A DNA stretch of 64,000 nt. Source: Neomegalonema sp. (GTDB taxonomy: Bacteria > Pseudomonadota > Alphaproteobacteria > Rhodobacterales > Rhodobacteraceae). The DNA is taken from NCBI GenBank assembly GCA_022760435.1, contig JALEFY010000031.1, positions 78,862-142,861 of the forward strand, read 5' to 3'. This document shows, piece after piece, positions 1-8,709 of this stretch. The stretch's first letter is position 1. Each line of letters opens with the position of its first letter. Below the pieces are notes generated by a model. The model saw only the letters and a list, made by a program, of their open reading frames with translations. It was not told where the DNA came from and did not search any database. The translations under genes were made by a program, and so were the position numbers.

Positions 1-768
1 GCGGGCGGGACGGATGCGGATCCGCGCAAATATCCGTTCATCGTTCAGCTCAATATCAATGGCGCCAATTGCGGCGGATCGCTGATCGCGCAAGGGCTGG
101 TCCTGACCGCGGCCCATTGTGTTTTGCGCAGCGATCTGAGCTTGCGCGTCGATGCCGGGATTGACGGCCGCCTTGATGATCCACGCCAGATCGTGGTGCG
201 GCGGCCCTCCTCCGATGGCAGGGCCGCGGGAGAGCAGCGCGGGGTGAGCCGGATCTTCGTTCACCCCAAATTCGACTACCGCCAGCTTGATGGCGATGTC
301 GCGATCCTGCGGCTTGATAGCCCCTTTGACATGCCCGATCGCGAGCTCGTCACCCTCGCGGATCAATGGCTCGATGGCGGCTTTGCTGCGGGCGGTGAAT
401 GTGCTCGGGTCGCTGGCTGGGGGCGCACCGATGTCCTCGGCTCGGATCTGAAAGTCGTCACGCGCGGCAAGCAAACCGAACTGTTGCAAGAGCTCAATCT
501 CGAGATTGTCGAGCAGGAGCGCTGCGAGAAACGCTATCCGCGCTATGTGACCGAAAACATGATGTGCGCGGGCGATGGTGTGCCTGGCTTCAACACTTGC
601 AAGGGCGATAGTGGCGGTCCGCTGGTTGTAGATGTCGGCGGTCCGGTGCAGATTGGTGTCGTGAGTTGGGCCTTTGGCTGTGCGCAGGCGGAGCACTACT
701 CGGTCTTTGCTCGCGTCGGTGCTCCGGAAATCAGAGGATGGATTGATGAGACGATTTTCGGCCGCTAG
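1..768 (+). CDS. Secreted trypsin-fold serine protease, 5' end outside window
   Basis: This is an S1 (chymotrypsin-fold) serine endopeptidase whose first residues lie left of the window; the reading frame is open from base 1. The catalytic triad is visible: His in the LTAAHC motif (codon 115-117), Asp in GDVAIL (295-297) and Ser in GDSGGPL (610-612). The CGGSLI...AAHC cysteines would form the usual disulfide beside the His. The residue six before the catalytic Ser, which sets S1 specificity, is Asn instead of the Asp of trypsin, so trypsin-like cleavage after Lys/Arg is not assured. Its last 23 bases overlap the next gene, so the two are probably co-transcribed. Family assignment is firm; substrate is unknown. 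Confidence 0.93.
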   Translation, partial: AGGTDADPRKYPFIVQLNINGANCGGSLIAQGLVLTAAHCVLRSDLSLRVDAGIDGRLDDPRQIVVRRPSSDGRAAGEQRGVSRIFVHPKFDYRQLDGDVAILRLDSPFDMPDRELVTLADQWLDGGFAAGGECARVAGWGRTDVLGSDLKVVTRGKQTELLQELNLEIVEQERCEKRYPRYVTENMMCAGDGVPGFNTCKGDSGGPLVVDVGGPVQIGVVSWAFGCAQAEHYSVFARVGAPEIRGWIDETIFGR

Positions 769-1504
769 GGGCCTCTTCGTCCTTTCTTTACTGGGCCTGC
801 TCCTTGTTCTGCCCGGACAAAGAGCGCAGGCGCAGATCCTCGATTGCTCGATCATGGATTGCCTGGACGCGTCGTACCTGCCGCCTTCGGGGCCCAATGA
901 CATGGCCGAAGTGATCCGCCGCGCGCAGGGGTTTTACGGCGTTGATACAAGGGTCTATGTGGTCTCGCATCGCGAGTCCGCTGCCAAGCTGCCGGTCTTT
1001 GTGCTCAAGCGCCCCGGTCTGATCGATGCCGACCAGATCCATGTGCCCGACATCTATCATGCCTCGATCGAGTTCCAGCATGCGGGCGAGAAGCATTTCA
1101 TCTGGCACTACATCATCGGCCATGAGATGGCCCATGCCTTCCAGAAGCATAGCCGCCTGATCGAGGCGATGGGGGCGGGGATGTTCCGGTCCAATGTCGC
1201 GGTCGAGCTGCACGCCGATTTCATGGCCGGGTTCTTTCTGGGCCGAGAATATGGGCTCGATGTGCTGGCGATCGACCAACTGGCTCGGGAGCTGGAAACC
1301 ATCCCCGCTGGCAAGCCAGGCGATGTGCATTTCCACGGTGCGCCGCGTCAGCGCTATTTCGTGATGACCCAAGGGGCGCTGTTTGCCCTGCGCCGCCCGG
1401 TGCCGACGCTCAATGAGGCCAATGCCGAAGCGATTGGCGTGGCTTTTGATCATATTCCGAATGCGACACAGACCAAACCGGGCTGGCCCGCGCTCGGGCA
1501 ATGA
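746..1504 (+). CDS. Exported HExxH putative metallopeptidase
   Basis: A 252-residue protein with an N-terminal signal peptide: basic MRR start, hydrophobic core to about residue 27 and an Ala-Gln-Ala cleavage region. Residues 126-130 read HEMAH, a zinc-metallopeptidase HExxH motif, followed about 27 residues later by an ELHADFMAG segment that could supply the third zinc ligand. I do not recognise a named family; it looks like a small bacterial peptidase or peptidase-like protein. The ATG at 746 follows a purine-rich AGAGGA and overlaps the end of the upstream serine protease gene. Together with the next gene this forms a three-gene cluster of exported proteins. The proteolytic role is inferred from the motif only. 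Confidence 0.75.
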   Translation: MRRFSAARGLFVLSLLGLLLVLPGQRAQAQILDCSIMDCLDASYLPPSGPNDMAEVIRRAQGFYGVDTRVYVVSHRESAAKLPVFVLKRPGLIDADQIHVPDIYHASIEFQHAGEKHFIWHYIIGHEMAHAFQKHSRLIEAMGAGMFRSNVAVELHADFMAGFFLGREYGLDVLAIDQLARELETIPAGKPGDVHFHGAPRQRYFVMTQGALFALRRPVPTLNEANAEAIGVAFDHIPNATQTKPGWPALGQ

Positions 1505-1528
1505 CAACACGGCGATAGGAGAAGAGCG

Positions 1529-2293
1529 ATGCTAAAGTTCGAAAGAGTGACGGCGCTTCTCGGCGCCTGCCTGATGGCGATCTTCCTGACAGCGCCGGGC
1601 GCTTGGGCAGAGCAGGCGGGGGGGCAGGATTTCTGCGCCAATCCGCAAAAGAGTTGCGCGCGCATGGTCAGCCCGTCTTGTCTGCAACGGCTCGGGGCAG
1701 GCTCGGTCGAGGCCGGTGAAGATCAGGCGGGCTCGTGCGCCGAGCAGTTCAAGGCCTATCGCAGCTGTCTGCAAACCGTGGCCAATCTGTGCCCACGCAC
1801 CAGTTCCCCGGCTCCGACGCCGTCCCCGGTGCCCGCACCGGTCTCCAAGCCTGCGCCTTCGGGGGGCGGCGATGCGGCTCGGGTTGAATATTGCCGCGAT
1901 AGCATGCAGACCTGCCTGTCCGATGTGTCCGATGATTACAGCTCCTGCGCATATGGCGAGAGCTCCGATTGCCAAAGCCAATGCCGTGATCAGCGCAATC
2001 TGGCGCGCGAGGATTGCCGAGAAAGCCACAAATCCTGCCTGACCACCGGGTTCTTCGAGCCGGTGGTGTTCATCGAGCCTGCTTGCCTGGGTGAGGCAAC
2101 GCCGACCAGTGACTATCCACCGGCAGCGCCCTATCCGCCTGCGACGCCGCAAGCGCAGTATTCCTATATCTGCCGCAATGGCCTTTACTGGTGTCAGATG
2201 TTCCAGGCTGGCCCGGTCGGCACGCCCTGCTGGTGCAATGCCAATCCGATGACCGGCGTGCCTTACTTTGAAGGGTTCATCTCCTCCAATTGA
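1529..2293 (+). CDS. Secreted cysteine-rich protein of unknown function
   Basis: A 254-residue protein with a clear signal peptide ending near AWAEQ (about residue 28). The mature part contains many cysteines, often at 5-12 residue spacing (for example CRDSMQTC and CQSQC), divided by a Pro/Ser/Ala linker at about residues 90-112. A second Pro-rich stretch lies near residue 195, followed by a C-terminal module with the motif CWCN. This suggests two or three small disulfide-stabilised domains in the periplasm or outside the cell. It lies 24 bases after the HExxH gene with a GGAGAAGAG ribosome site. Its 3' end overlaps the convergent MFS gene by 31 bases. I recognise no family. Confidence 0.7.
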   Translation: MLKFERVTALLGACLMAIFLTAPGAWAEQAGGQDFCANPQKSCARMVSPSCLQRLGAGSVEAGEDQAGSCAEQFKAYRSCLQTVANLCPRTSSPAPTPSPVPAPVSKPAPSGGGDAARVEYCRDSMQTCLSDVSDDYSSCAYGESSDCQSQCRDQRNLAREDCRESHKSCLTTGFFEPVVFIEPACLGEATPTSDYPPAAPYPPATPQAQYSYICRNGLYWCQMFQAGPVGTPCWCNANPMTGVPYFEGFISSN

Positions 2294-3486
2294 TCGTGAC
2301 CGCTGCGCAGGCGCGAGAGTGCCAGCGCGGCAATGAGACCTGACGCGGCGAGCAAGGCGGAAAAGCCATAGCTTGCCGCACCAAAGGACGGGTAGAGCAT
2401 GGCAGCGGCCCAGGTCGCCAGCGCCATGCCGACACCGCCGGAGACCGCCGAGACCAGCCCTTGCGCCGATCCAACCAGCTTTGGCGGCGCATTGTCCGAA
2501 ACAAAGCCGATCACCGAAAGATGCATCAGCCCGAAGCTGAAGGCATGCAGGGTTTGCAAGGCGAAGGCTGGCAAGGCGCTCGGGTCGAGGCTCATAAGCC
2601 CCCAACGCATCGCGCCGCCAACTGCCGCGAGCATCAGCGCATGGGCGGAGCCGAGCCGTGCCATCACCGAACGTCCGATCCAGAACAGGAAGATCTCGGC
2701 CATCACCCCCCAGGCCCAGAGCGCGCCGATCAGCGTCTCCGAATATCCCAATGAACGCCAATGCACCGAGCCATAGGCATAGAAGATCGCATGGCTGGCA
2801 TTGATGCAGGACGCAGCCAGCAGGAACAGCGCGAAGCGGCGCTCCTTGAGCAGGGCCAGCCCGGCAATGAGCGCGGGGCGCTCGGATCTGGTGGTGCGCA
2901 GCAAGGGCGCATGCCATCCGGCCCAGGCGACGATGAGGCTGGCAAGGGCTGCGAACCAGATCACCGCATCAGTGCCCAGTCCCTGCATCAGCAGCCCGAC
3001 GCTCAAGGTTGCGGCCAGAAAGGCGAAGGACCCGATCGAGCGTGCGCGCCGGTAGGAAAACCCGAGCCGCAGCGAGGCCGCATAGCCATGCGCATCCGAG
3101 AGCGGTATCAGCCCGGCAAAGCAGCCCGCGATCAGGATCTGGAGCATCAGCAAGTGCAGCGGATCGCGCCAGATCAGGCTCGATAGCGCCCCGAGCATCG
3201 CGCACAGCGCCAGCAAGCCCAGCATGGCGGCCGGATGCCCCCAGCGATCGGAGAGTGCGGGCAGGGCCAGTCCGGCAGCGATCTTGCCGACCATGGCGAG
3301 GGTCAGGATCTGGCCGATCCGTTCATCGCTCAGCCCCTGGGCGCTCAGCCAGAGCGGACCGAAGGCCATGAAGGCGCCCAGCGCCATGAAGATCCCGCCA
3401 TAGAGGATCGAAAAGCGCAACTCATGCTGCCAGGGCGATGGGGACTTTTCGTGGGCGCCTGCGGAGGATGTTGCCGGGGGCGTCAT
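2263..3486 (-). CDS. MFS transporter (LacY/HcaT-like)
   Basis: A 407-residue integral membrane protein with about twelve hydrophobic segments, typical of the major facilitator superfamily. The first segment (FSILYGGIFMALGAFMAFGPLWL) resembles the LacY / 3-phenylpropionate permease (HcaT) branch, which imports small organic acids or sugars by proton symport. The substrate cannot be told from sequence. The gene starts inside the stop codon of mobB (ATGA overlap at 3483-3486), so mobA, mobB and this gene form one transcript; why a carrier travels with molybdopterin maturation genes is not obvious. Confidence 0.85.
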   Translation of the reverse strand: MTPPATSSAGAHEKSPSPWQHELRFSILYGGIFMALGAFMAFGPLWLSAQGLSDERIGQILTLAMVGKIAAGLALPALSDRWGHPAAMLGLLALCAMLGALSSLIWRDPLHLLMLQILIAGCFAGLIPLSDAHGYAASLRLGFSYRRARSIGSFAFLAATLSVGLLMQGLGTDAVIWFAALASLIVAWAGWHAPLLRTTRSERPALIAGLALLKERRFALFLLAASCINASHAIFYAYGSVHWRSLGYSETLIGALWAWGVMAEIFLFWIGRSVMARLGSAHALMLAAVGGAMRWGLMSLDPSALPAFALQTLHAFSFGLMHLSVIGFVSDNAPPKLVGSAQGLVSAVSGGVGMALATWAAAMLYPSFGAASYGFSALLAASGLIAALALSRLRSGHDQLEEMNPSK

Positions 3487-4031
3487 CGTTTTCGCGCTGT
3501 CTGCTTGGGCGGCAGGCCGGATTGCTCGAGCACGAAATCGGCAATGGCCTCCACGGCATCGAGGGAAAAGCGCGGGCAGGGCAGATCGGCAATGGCATGA
3601 TCGCTGGCCACCGCGCGAATGCTCGGATCATGCGGGGCAAGCAGATCGGTGCTGCGCGCATCGCGGCGCTGTACTTCGAGCTTGGGATGCGGGTGCTGCT
3701 TGAAGCCTTCGATCAATACCAGATCTACCGGCGCCAGCTTGCTCAGAAGGGTTTCAACCTCCGGCTCGGGGTCGGCGCGCAGTTCATGCATCAAGGCCCA
3801 GCGCTGGGCGCTGGCGATCAGCACTTCGCTGGCCCCGGCGGCACGGTGGCGGAAGCTGTCCTTGCCATCATGGTCGATATCGAAGGCGTGATGGGCATGT
3901 TTGAGGGTCGAGACGGTGAAGCCGCGCGCGCACAAACAGGCCACGAGGCGCTCCATCAGGGTTGTCTTGCCGGCATTCTTCCAGCCCACGATGCCGAACA
4001 CTGGTTGCTTCACAGGCTGGTCCACGATCAT
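3483..4031 (-). CDS. mobB: Molybdopterin-guanine dinucleotide biosynthesis adaptor MobB
   Basis: MobB is a P-loop GTP-binding protein that assists MobA in attaching GMP to molybdopterin for enzymes of the DMSO reductase or related classes. The 182-residue product has the Walker A motif GWKNAGKTTLMERL near residues 16-29, the family LKHAHHAFDIDHDGKDSFRHRAAGA segment in shorter conserved blocks (KHAHH and DSFRHR) and the LVLIEGFK motif near residue 110. Length is normal. It lies 7 bases after mobA and overlaps the MFS gene by four bases. Confidence 0.95.
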   Translation of the reverse strand: MIVDQPVKQPVFGIVGWKNAGKTTLMERLVACLCARGFTVSTLKHAHHAFDIDHDGKDSFRHRAAGASEVLIASAQRWALMHELRADPEPEVETLLSKLAPVDLVLIEGFKQHPHPKLEVQRRDARSTDLLAPHDPSIRAVASDHAIADLPCPRFSLDAVEAIADFVLEQSGLPPKQTARKR

Positions 4032-4038
4032 CTCCCGC

Positions 4039-4647
4039 TCAGGTCAATTCAGGATGGGCTTCAAGCAAGGCCCGAGCTGCGTCCATATCAGCCGGTGTGT
4101 TGACATTGAAGAACGGATCGACGGGGACCGCATCAAAGCGCACCGGCGTGCTGCCCTGCGCCTCGATACAGCGTATGAGGGCGCCCTGGCCGCGCTCAAC
4201 AGCCGCGCGCACGCTCTCAAGCGCGCTGACCGGCCATAGCGCGAAGGTCGGATGGGCGCGATCGAGCGAGCTGGGCAGGGCGACATTGCCCCCTTGCCGG
4301 GCCTGCAAGAGCCGGGCGACGAGATCTTGCGGGAAAAAGGGCGTATCGACCGCAGCGCTCACGATCTGGGTGAAACCGTGCGCCTGGGCATGCTGGAGCC
4401 CGGCGAGTATGCCCGCCAGCGGCCCGCCATCTTCGACCGGATCGGCGAGCCGGACCGGCACCTGGTCAGGATCGCTCGGGCTGGCACTGGCGACGCTGAT
4501 GGCGAGCTGAGCGACCTGTGGTGCCAGTCTGGCGCAGGCGCGATCGAGCATGCGCTGCCCGCCCAGGCATAGTTGCGCCTTGTCCAGCCCCATGCGCCGC
4601 CCTTTGCCACCGGCGAGAATGACACCGAGCACCTGATTTTTTGCCAT
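4039..4647 (-). CDS. mobA: Molybdenum cofactor guanylyltransferase MobA
   Basis: MobA transfers GMP from GTP to Mo-molybdopterin to give the bis-MGD or MGD cofactor in the cytoplasm. The 202-residue protein starts with the nucleotidyltransferase signature LAGGKGRRMGLDKA, has the metal-binding AVDTPF loop and ends with the FNVNTPADM motif seen in MobA. The ATG at 4647 is chosen over an in-frame GTG two codons upstream because of the AAGG spacing. It is the first gene of a mobA-mobB-MFS operon and is divergent from pyk. Confidence 0.95.
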   Translation of the reverse strand: MAKNQVLGVILAGGKGRRMGLDKAQLCLGGQRMLDRACARLAPQVAQLAISVASASPSDPDQVPVRLADPVEDGGPLAGILAGLQHAQAHGFTQIVSAAVDTPFFPQDLVARLLQARQGGNVALPSSLDRAHPTFALWPVSALESVRAAVERGQGALIRCIEAQGSTPVRFDAVPVDPFFNVNTPADMDAARALLEAHPELT

Positions 4648-4814
4648 CGTCACTGCCTTGTCGTTTCCGGTTGCCGCCGATCATGCTAGGTACCGGGCGC
4701 ACGCCATGTTTGAGCGCAGCCCCGCCAGATGTCCGTTCGGGCATGCCTATTCTAGCAGCAATCGGCCGAGCAGAGGATTGTTGTGCCTGGCGGGGAATAA
4801 TGGAGGAGAAGCCA

Positions 4815-6263
4815 ATGCGTCGCTACCGTAACGTGAAGATCCTCGCCACGCTGGGGCCGGCATCTGACACGCCCGAAAAGATCCGCGCGCTCTATGAGGC
4901 CGGGGCGGATGTCTTTCGGATCAATATGAGCCATGGCAGTCACGAAGATGCGGCCGAGCGTCATGCCGCCGTGCGTCAGGTCGAGGATGAGGTCGGCGCG
5001 CCCATCGCGATCCTGGCCGATCTGCAAGGGCCCAAGCTGCGCATCGACACCTTTGCCAAGGATGGCGGGGAGCTGCTTGAGGTCGGGCAGGCGTTTCGTC
5101 TCGATCTCGATCACACGCCCGGCGATGCGCGCCGGGTCTACCTGCCGCATCCGGAGATCATCGGGGCGCTCAAGCCCGATAACACGCTGCTGATCAATGA
5201 TGGCAAGATCCGCCTGACCGTAACGGAGGCCGGCAGCGACTATGTCGAGACGCGGGTGGAAGTCGGCGGGCAGATCTCCAATCGCAAGGGCGTGAATGTG
5301 CCCGATGTCGAGATCCCGCTCGCGGCGCTGACCGAGAAGGACCGCGAAGATCTCGAGGTCATGTGCTCCTTGGGCATCGACTGGCTGGCACTGTCCTTCG
5401 TGCAGCGCCCGTCGGATGTGATCGAGGCGCGTGATCTGGCAGCGGGCCGGGCGGCGATCATGGCCAAGATCGAGAAGCCGCAAGCGGTCGATCAGATTGA
5501 TGGCATTCTGGATGTTGCCGACGGTATCATGGTCGCGCGCGGCGATCTGGGGGTCGAGCTGCCGGCGCAGGCGGTGCCGCCGATCCAGAAGCGCCTGGTG
5601 CGCCGTGCCCGCTCGATGGGCCGCCCTGTCGTCGTCGCGACCCAGATGCTCGAGAGCATGATCACCTCGCCGACCCCGACGCGGGCCGAAGTCACCGATG
5701 TCTCCAACGCGATCTATGAGGGGGCGGATGCGGTGATGCTGTCGGCGGAGTCGGCGGTTGGGCAATACGCTCCCCAGGCCGTGGCGATGATGCGCGATGT
5801 GGCCGAAGCCGTGGAGGCGGATGCCAACTACCGCATCATCCTCACCCGCTCGCGCACCCCGGCAGAGCCGACGGTCCCCGATGCGATCACCGCCGCCGCG
5901 CGTGAGGTGGCCGAGACGCTGGAAGTGAAGGCGATCTGCTGCTTCACCCATACCGGCACCACTGCCATGCGCATGGCGCGCGAGCGCCCGCTGGTGCCGA
6001 TCGCGATCATGACCCCGATCCGCAAGACCGCACGGCGCATGGCCTTGCTTTGGGGCGCGCATTGTGTGGTGACCAAGGATGTCGGCCGGTTCAAGGAAGC
6101 GGTGATCTCGGCTCTGGAAATGGCCGAGCAGCACGAGTTTGCCGATCATGGCGACTATATTGCGGTGATTGCCGGGGTGCCGTTCAATGTGGCGGGCACC
6201 ACCAACATCCTGCGCATCGCTCAGGTTGGTGAAAAGGTCGGGCCGGGCGATACCATCGTCTGA
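4815..6263 (+). CDS. pyk: Pyruvate kinase
   Basis: Pyruvate kinase converts phosphoenolpyruvate and ADP to pyruvate and ATP, the last step of glycolysis. The 482-residue product has the N-terminal KILATLGPAS motif, DLQGPKLR, the catalytic block MAKIEKPQAVDQIDGI and the metal- and phosphate-binding MVARGDLGVELP, followed by TQMLESM and the C-terminal allosteric-type domain. The start at ATG 4815 is chosen because a strong GGAGGAG lies six bases upstream; an earlier ATG at 4800 overlaps that site. A long GC hairpin follows the stop codon. Confidence 0.97.
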   Translation: MRRYRNVKILATLGPASDTPEKIRALYEAGADVFRINMSHGSHEDAAERHAAVRQVEDEVGAPIAILADLQGPKLRIDTFAKDGGELLEVGQAFRLDLDHTPGDARRVYLPHPEIIGALKPDNTLLINDGKIRLTVTEAGSDYVETRVEVGGQISNRKGVNVPDVEIPLAALTEKDREDLEVMCSLGIDWLALSFVQRPSDVIEARDLAAGRAAIMAKIEKPQAVDQIDGILDVADGIMVARGDLGVELPAQAVPPIQKRLVRRARSMGRPVVVATQMLESMITSPTPTRAEVTDVSNAIYEGADAVMLSAESAVGQYAPQAVAMMRDVAEAVEADANYRIILTRSRTPAEPTVPDAITAAAREVAETLEVKAICCFTHTGTTAMRMARERPLVPIAIMTPIRKTARRMALLWGAHCVVTKDVGRFKEAVISALEMAEQHEFADHGDYIAVIAGVPFNVAGTTNILRIAQVGEKVGPGDTIV

Positions 6264-6283
6264 TCCAGCGCCAGAGCTGACAG

Positions 6284-6316
6284 GTTGTCCCCGGGTCTGT
6301 TCGGGCCGGGGGCAAC
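6284..6316 (+). terminator. Hairpin after pyk, possible terminator or mRNA 3' end
   Basis: Arms 6284-6294 and 6306-6316 (GTTGTCCCCGG and CCGGGGGCAAC) pair over 11 bp with one G-T wobble around an 11-base loop. It lies 21 bases after the pyk stop. No T-run follows, so it may act as a 3' stability element or a weak terminator. Confidence 0.45.
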
Positions 6317-6390
6317 ATCTCGCGGCTCGGCTGCGTGCAATGGGGTCGCGTAAGAGCGGGTGCCCGAAAGGGGGGGGCGAAGGGGGAGCG

Positions 6391-7299
6391 ATGATCTGGT
6401 TTCGAGCCCTGCTGGTTACGCTCACCATCGCCGCGCTGGCGCTGGTCGAGAAGGCGCAATTCGCCTTCGCGCTGCTCACAGCGGCGCTGACCCTTTACAC
6501 TGGCACTCGGTTGCAGATTATCCGCAGCTATCACGCCAGAAGCTTCTTCATTCGGCCGACCAAGCCGCATTCGCCCTTCTGGCTGCGGGTCATCGCGCTC
6601 GGCGCGGTCGTCCTGCGGGCGCTTTTATGCCTGATCTTCGTCCTGGTGGTCTTCTCCAGCGAGGATCGTGATCTGGTCTTCGCGCGCGGCCTGGTCTTTG
6701 CCGCTGTCATCCTCGCGGGGCTGCTCCTCACGCAACTGGCCAGCCGGGCGCTCGGCTACAGGCCGCAATATTTCGACTATTACATCGGCCCGTTCCTCTA
6801 TGGGGCCTTGTTCTATCTGCTGGTATCGGTGCTGTTTCAGATCGATATAACCGCCGAGGCCGCGCAGATCGCCGGCCGCGACGATCAGCCGAGCCTGATC
6901 ACCCGCTGGTTCCTGTCGGCCTCCGAAGCGTTGTTCGGTCCCGAGATCGGCGAGGTCTACAAGGCGCTGGTGGGGGCGCTCGATCAGATTGTGGCGCAGA
7001 TGTTGTTCGACGAGGATCCCGAGGCCTTCATCCATGATTTCTCGGCGACGGCCGATGCGGTGCGCCGTCTCAATGACAAGTTGCAGGACCTGATCGCGAG
7101 TTTGCTCGGACCGATCTTTCGCCCCTTGTTCGCAGCGCTCGGGATCCCGCAGACAGCGCTGGCCTATGTCCTGCGCAGCTTGTCGCTCAACATCCTGTTT
7201 GGCTATGTGATCGCGACCTGGACGAGCTTTATCCGCGGCTATCGCACGCAGCGGCTCGCCGAATATCGCGAAGAGCTTCGGCAGCAAGAGCAGCTCTGA
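6391..7299 (+). CDS. Inner-membrane protein of unknown function
   Basis: A 302-residue membrane protein. Hydrophobic segments are visible at about residues 3-30, 66-90, 98-118, 135-155 and near 265-285, with a hydrophilic, acidic stretch between about 165 and 245 (TAEAAQIAGRDDQ onward). The C-terminus is charged and Gln/Glu/Arg-rich. The start at ATG 6391 follows an AGGGGGAG ribosome site at good distance. It lies downstream of pyk on the same strand after a hairpin and may form its own unit. I recognise no family and see no catalytic motif. Confidence 0.75.
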   Translation: MIWFRALLVTLTIAALALVEKAQFAFALLTAALTLYTGTRLQIIRSYHARSFFIRPTKPHSPFWLRVIALGAVVLRALLCLIFVLVVFSSEDRDLVFARGLVFAAVILAGLLLTQLASRALGYRPQYFDYYIGPFLYGALFYLLVSVLFQIDITAEAAQIAGRDDQPSLITRWFLSASEALFGPEIGEVYKALVGALDQIVAQMLFDEDPEAFIHDFSATADAVRRLNDKLQDLIASLLGPIFRPLFAALGIPQTALAYVLRSLSLNILFGYVIATWTSFIRGYRTQRLAEYREELRQQEQL

Positions 7300-7307
7300 A
7301 GCAGCGC

Positions 7308-7332
7308 TGCGGCGGCCCTTCGTATCGCCGCA
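7308..7332 (+). terminator. Hairpin after the membrane protein gene
   Basis: Arms TGCGGCG (7308-7314) and CGCCGCA (7326-7332) form a perfect 7-bp stem with an 11-base loop, nine bases after the stop codon. There is no following T-run, so termination is only possible, not shown. Confidence 0.35.
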
Positions 7333-7445
7333 TCGGCTGATCTGTCAGGTCAGGGTATCAGACAAGACCTCCCCCGATATCGACAGTCCGGGCCGAAAAG
7401 CCGCACTCTGGTTGCAGAAAATATCAGGCCCGCTGGAGTTCACCC

Positions 7446-8594
7446 GTGACCAAGATCGACCAGATTGAGACATGGATCCTCGATATCCCGACCATTCGCG
7501 GCCATGTGCTGTCGATGACCACCATGCGCGAGCAGTCGGTGGTTCTGGTACGGGTGCGCTTTTCTGACGGCTCGATCGGTCTTGGCGAGGGCACCTCGAT
7601 CGGTGGCATGAGCTACGGGGCGGAGAGCGCCGAAAGCATCAAGAGCGCGATCGATTGCTATATCGGCCCGGCGCTGATCGGCCATGATGGTGACAATATC
7701 AACGGCGCGATTGCGCTGGCCGAGAAGGTCGTGCGCGGCAACCCGATCGCGCGCTGTGCGGTGGAGACCGCGCTTTGGGACGGGCTCGCCCGGCGGCTCG
7801 ATGTGCCGCTCTCGCAACTCTTCGGCGGCGCGGTGCGTGAGGCGATGCCCTGCGCCTGGACCCTCGCCAGCGGCAATAGCGAGACCGATATCGCCGAGGC
7901 GCTCGAGATGATCGAGACCCGCCGCCACAACATCTTCAAGCTCAAAATCGGCAAGCGCCCGGTGCGCGCGGATATCGAGCATGTCGGCAAGATCAAGCAG
8001 GCACTCGGCGATCGGGCGAGCATCCGGGTCGATGTGAACCAGGCGTGGTCGATCCATGATGCGCGCTGGGGCCTGAAGGGCTTGCAGGAGATCGGCGTCG
8101 ATCTCGTCGAGCAGCCGATCCGCGCCGGTCTCACCACCGCGCTGCGCGGCCTGACCACCGGCTACGAGATCGCGGTGATGGCCGACGAGGCGCTGCAAGG
8201 GCCGGAGGACGCGATGAGCGTCGCCGCCGAGCGCTCCGCCGATGTGTTCGCGGTCAAGATTGCCCAGTCGGGCGGGCTCAAGCGCGGCTCGGAAGTGGTC
8301 GCGATCGCGCAGGCCGCCGGGATCGAGCTCTATGCCGGCACCATGCTCGAGGCCGGGATCGGCACCGCCGCCGCCCTCCAGCTCTTTGCCACTGTCGATC
8401 AACTCGCCTGGGGCAGTGAGCTTTTCGGCCCGCTGTTGCTCACCGACCAGATCCAGGCCGAGCCGATCACCTATGCCGATTTCTCGGTGCACGTGCCGCA
8501 AGGGCCGGGCATCGCCGTGACCCTCGATCTGGACAAGGTCGAGTTCTACCGCCGCGACCGCAACCGCAGCCTGCACTCGATCGCAGGCGAGTAA
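7446..8594 (+). CDS. catB: Muconate cycloisomerase
   Basis: CatB cycloisomerises cis,cis-muconate to muconolactone, the second step of the catechol branch of the beta-ketoadipate pathway. The 382-residue product is an enolase-superfamily member of the MLE subgroup. It has the catalytic KLKIGKR lysine motif, metal ligands in RVDVNQAW, LVEQP and MADEAL, the general-base VKIAQSGG lysine and the C-terminal MLEAGIGTAA motif. Translation appears to start at GTG 7446, as no ATG lies in a suitable place and conservation begins immediately after. It precedes benABCD on the same strand. No catA or catC is in the window, so the pathway is completed elsewhere. A chloromuconate cycloisomerase specificity cannot be excluded. 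Confidence 0.9.
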   Translation: MTKIDQIETWILDIPTIRGHVLSMTTMREQSVVLVRVRFSDGSIGLGEGTSIGGMSYGAESAESIKSAIDCYIGPALIGHDGDNINGAIALAEKVVRGNPIARCAVETALWDGLARRLDVPLSQLFGGAVREAMPCAWTLASGNSETDIAEALEMIETRRHNIFKLKIGKRPVRADIEHVGKIKQALGDRASIRVDVNQAWSIHDARWGLKGLQEIGVDLVEQPIRAGLTTALRGLTTGYEIAVMADEALQGPEDAMSVAAERSADVFAVKIAQSGGLKRGSEVVAIAQAAGIELYAGTMLEAGIGTAAALQLFATVDQLAWGSELFGPLLLTDQIQAEPITYADFSVHVPQGPGIAVTLDLDKVEFYRRDRNRSLHSIAGE

Positions 8595-8655
8595 GCGGCG
8601 CACTTCGCCGGGACTGCATCCGGCCAACAACGACAAGACAGGCAACTGACCGCAA

Positions 8656-8671
8656 CACCTCGAGAGAGGTG
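8656..8671 (+). other. Small perfect hairpin in the benA leader
   Basis: CACCTC and GAGGTG pair around a GAGA loop, 39 bases before the benA ATG. It could be a structured leader, an operator half-site pair or an mRNA processing point between catB and benA. Confidence 0.3.
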
Positions 8672-8709
8672 ACTGGCACCGCTTTGCGCCAAACCAGGAG
8701 GAAAAACCG

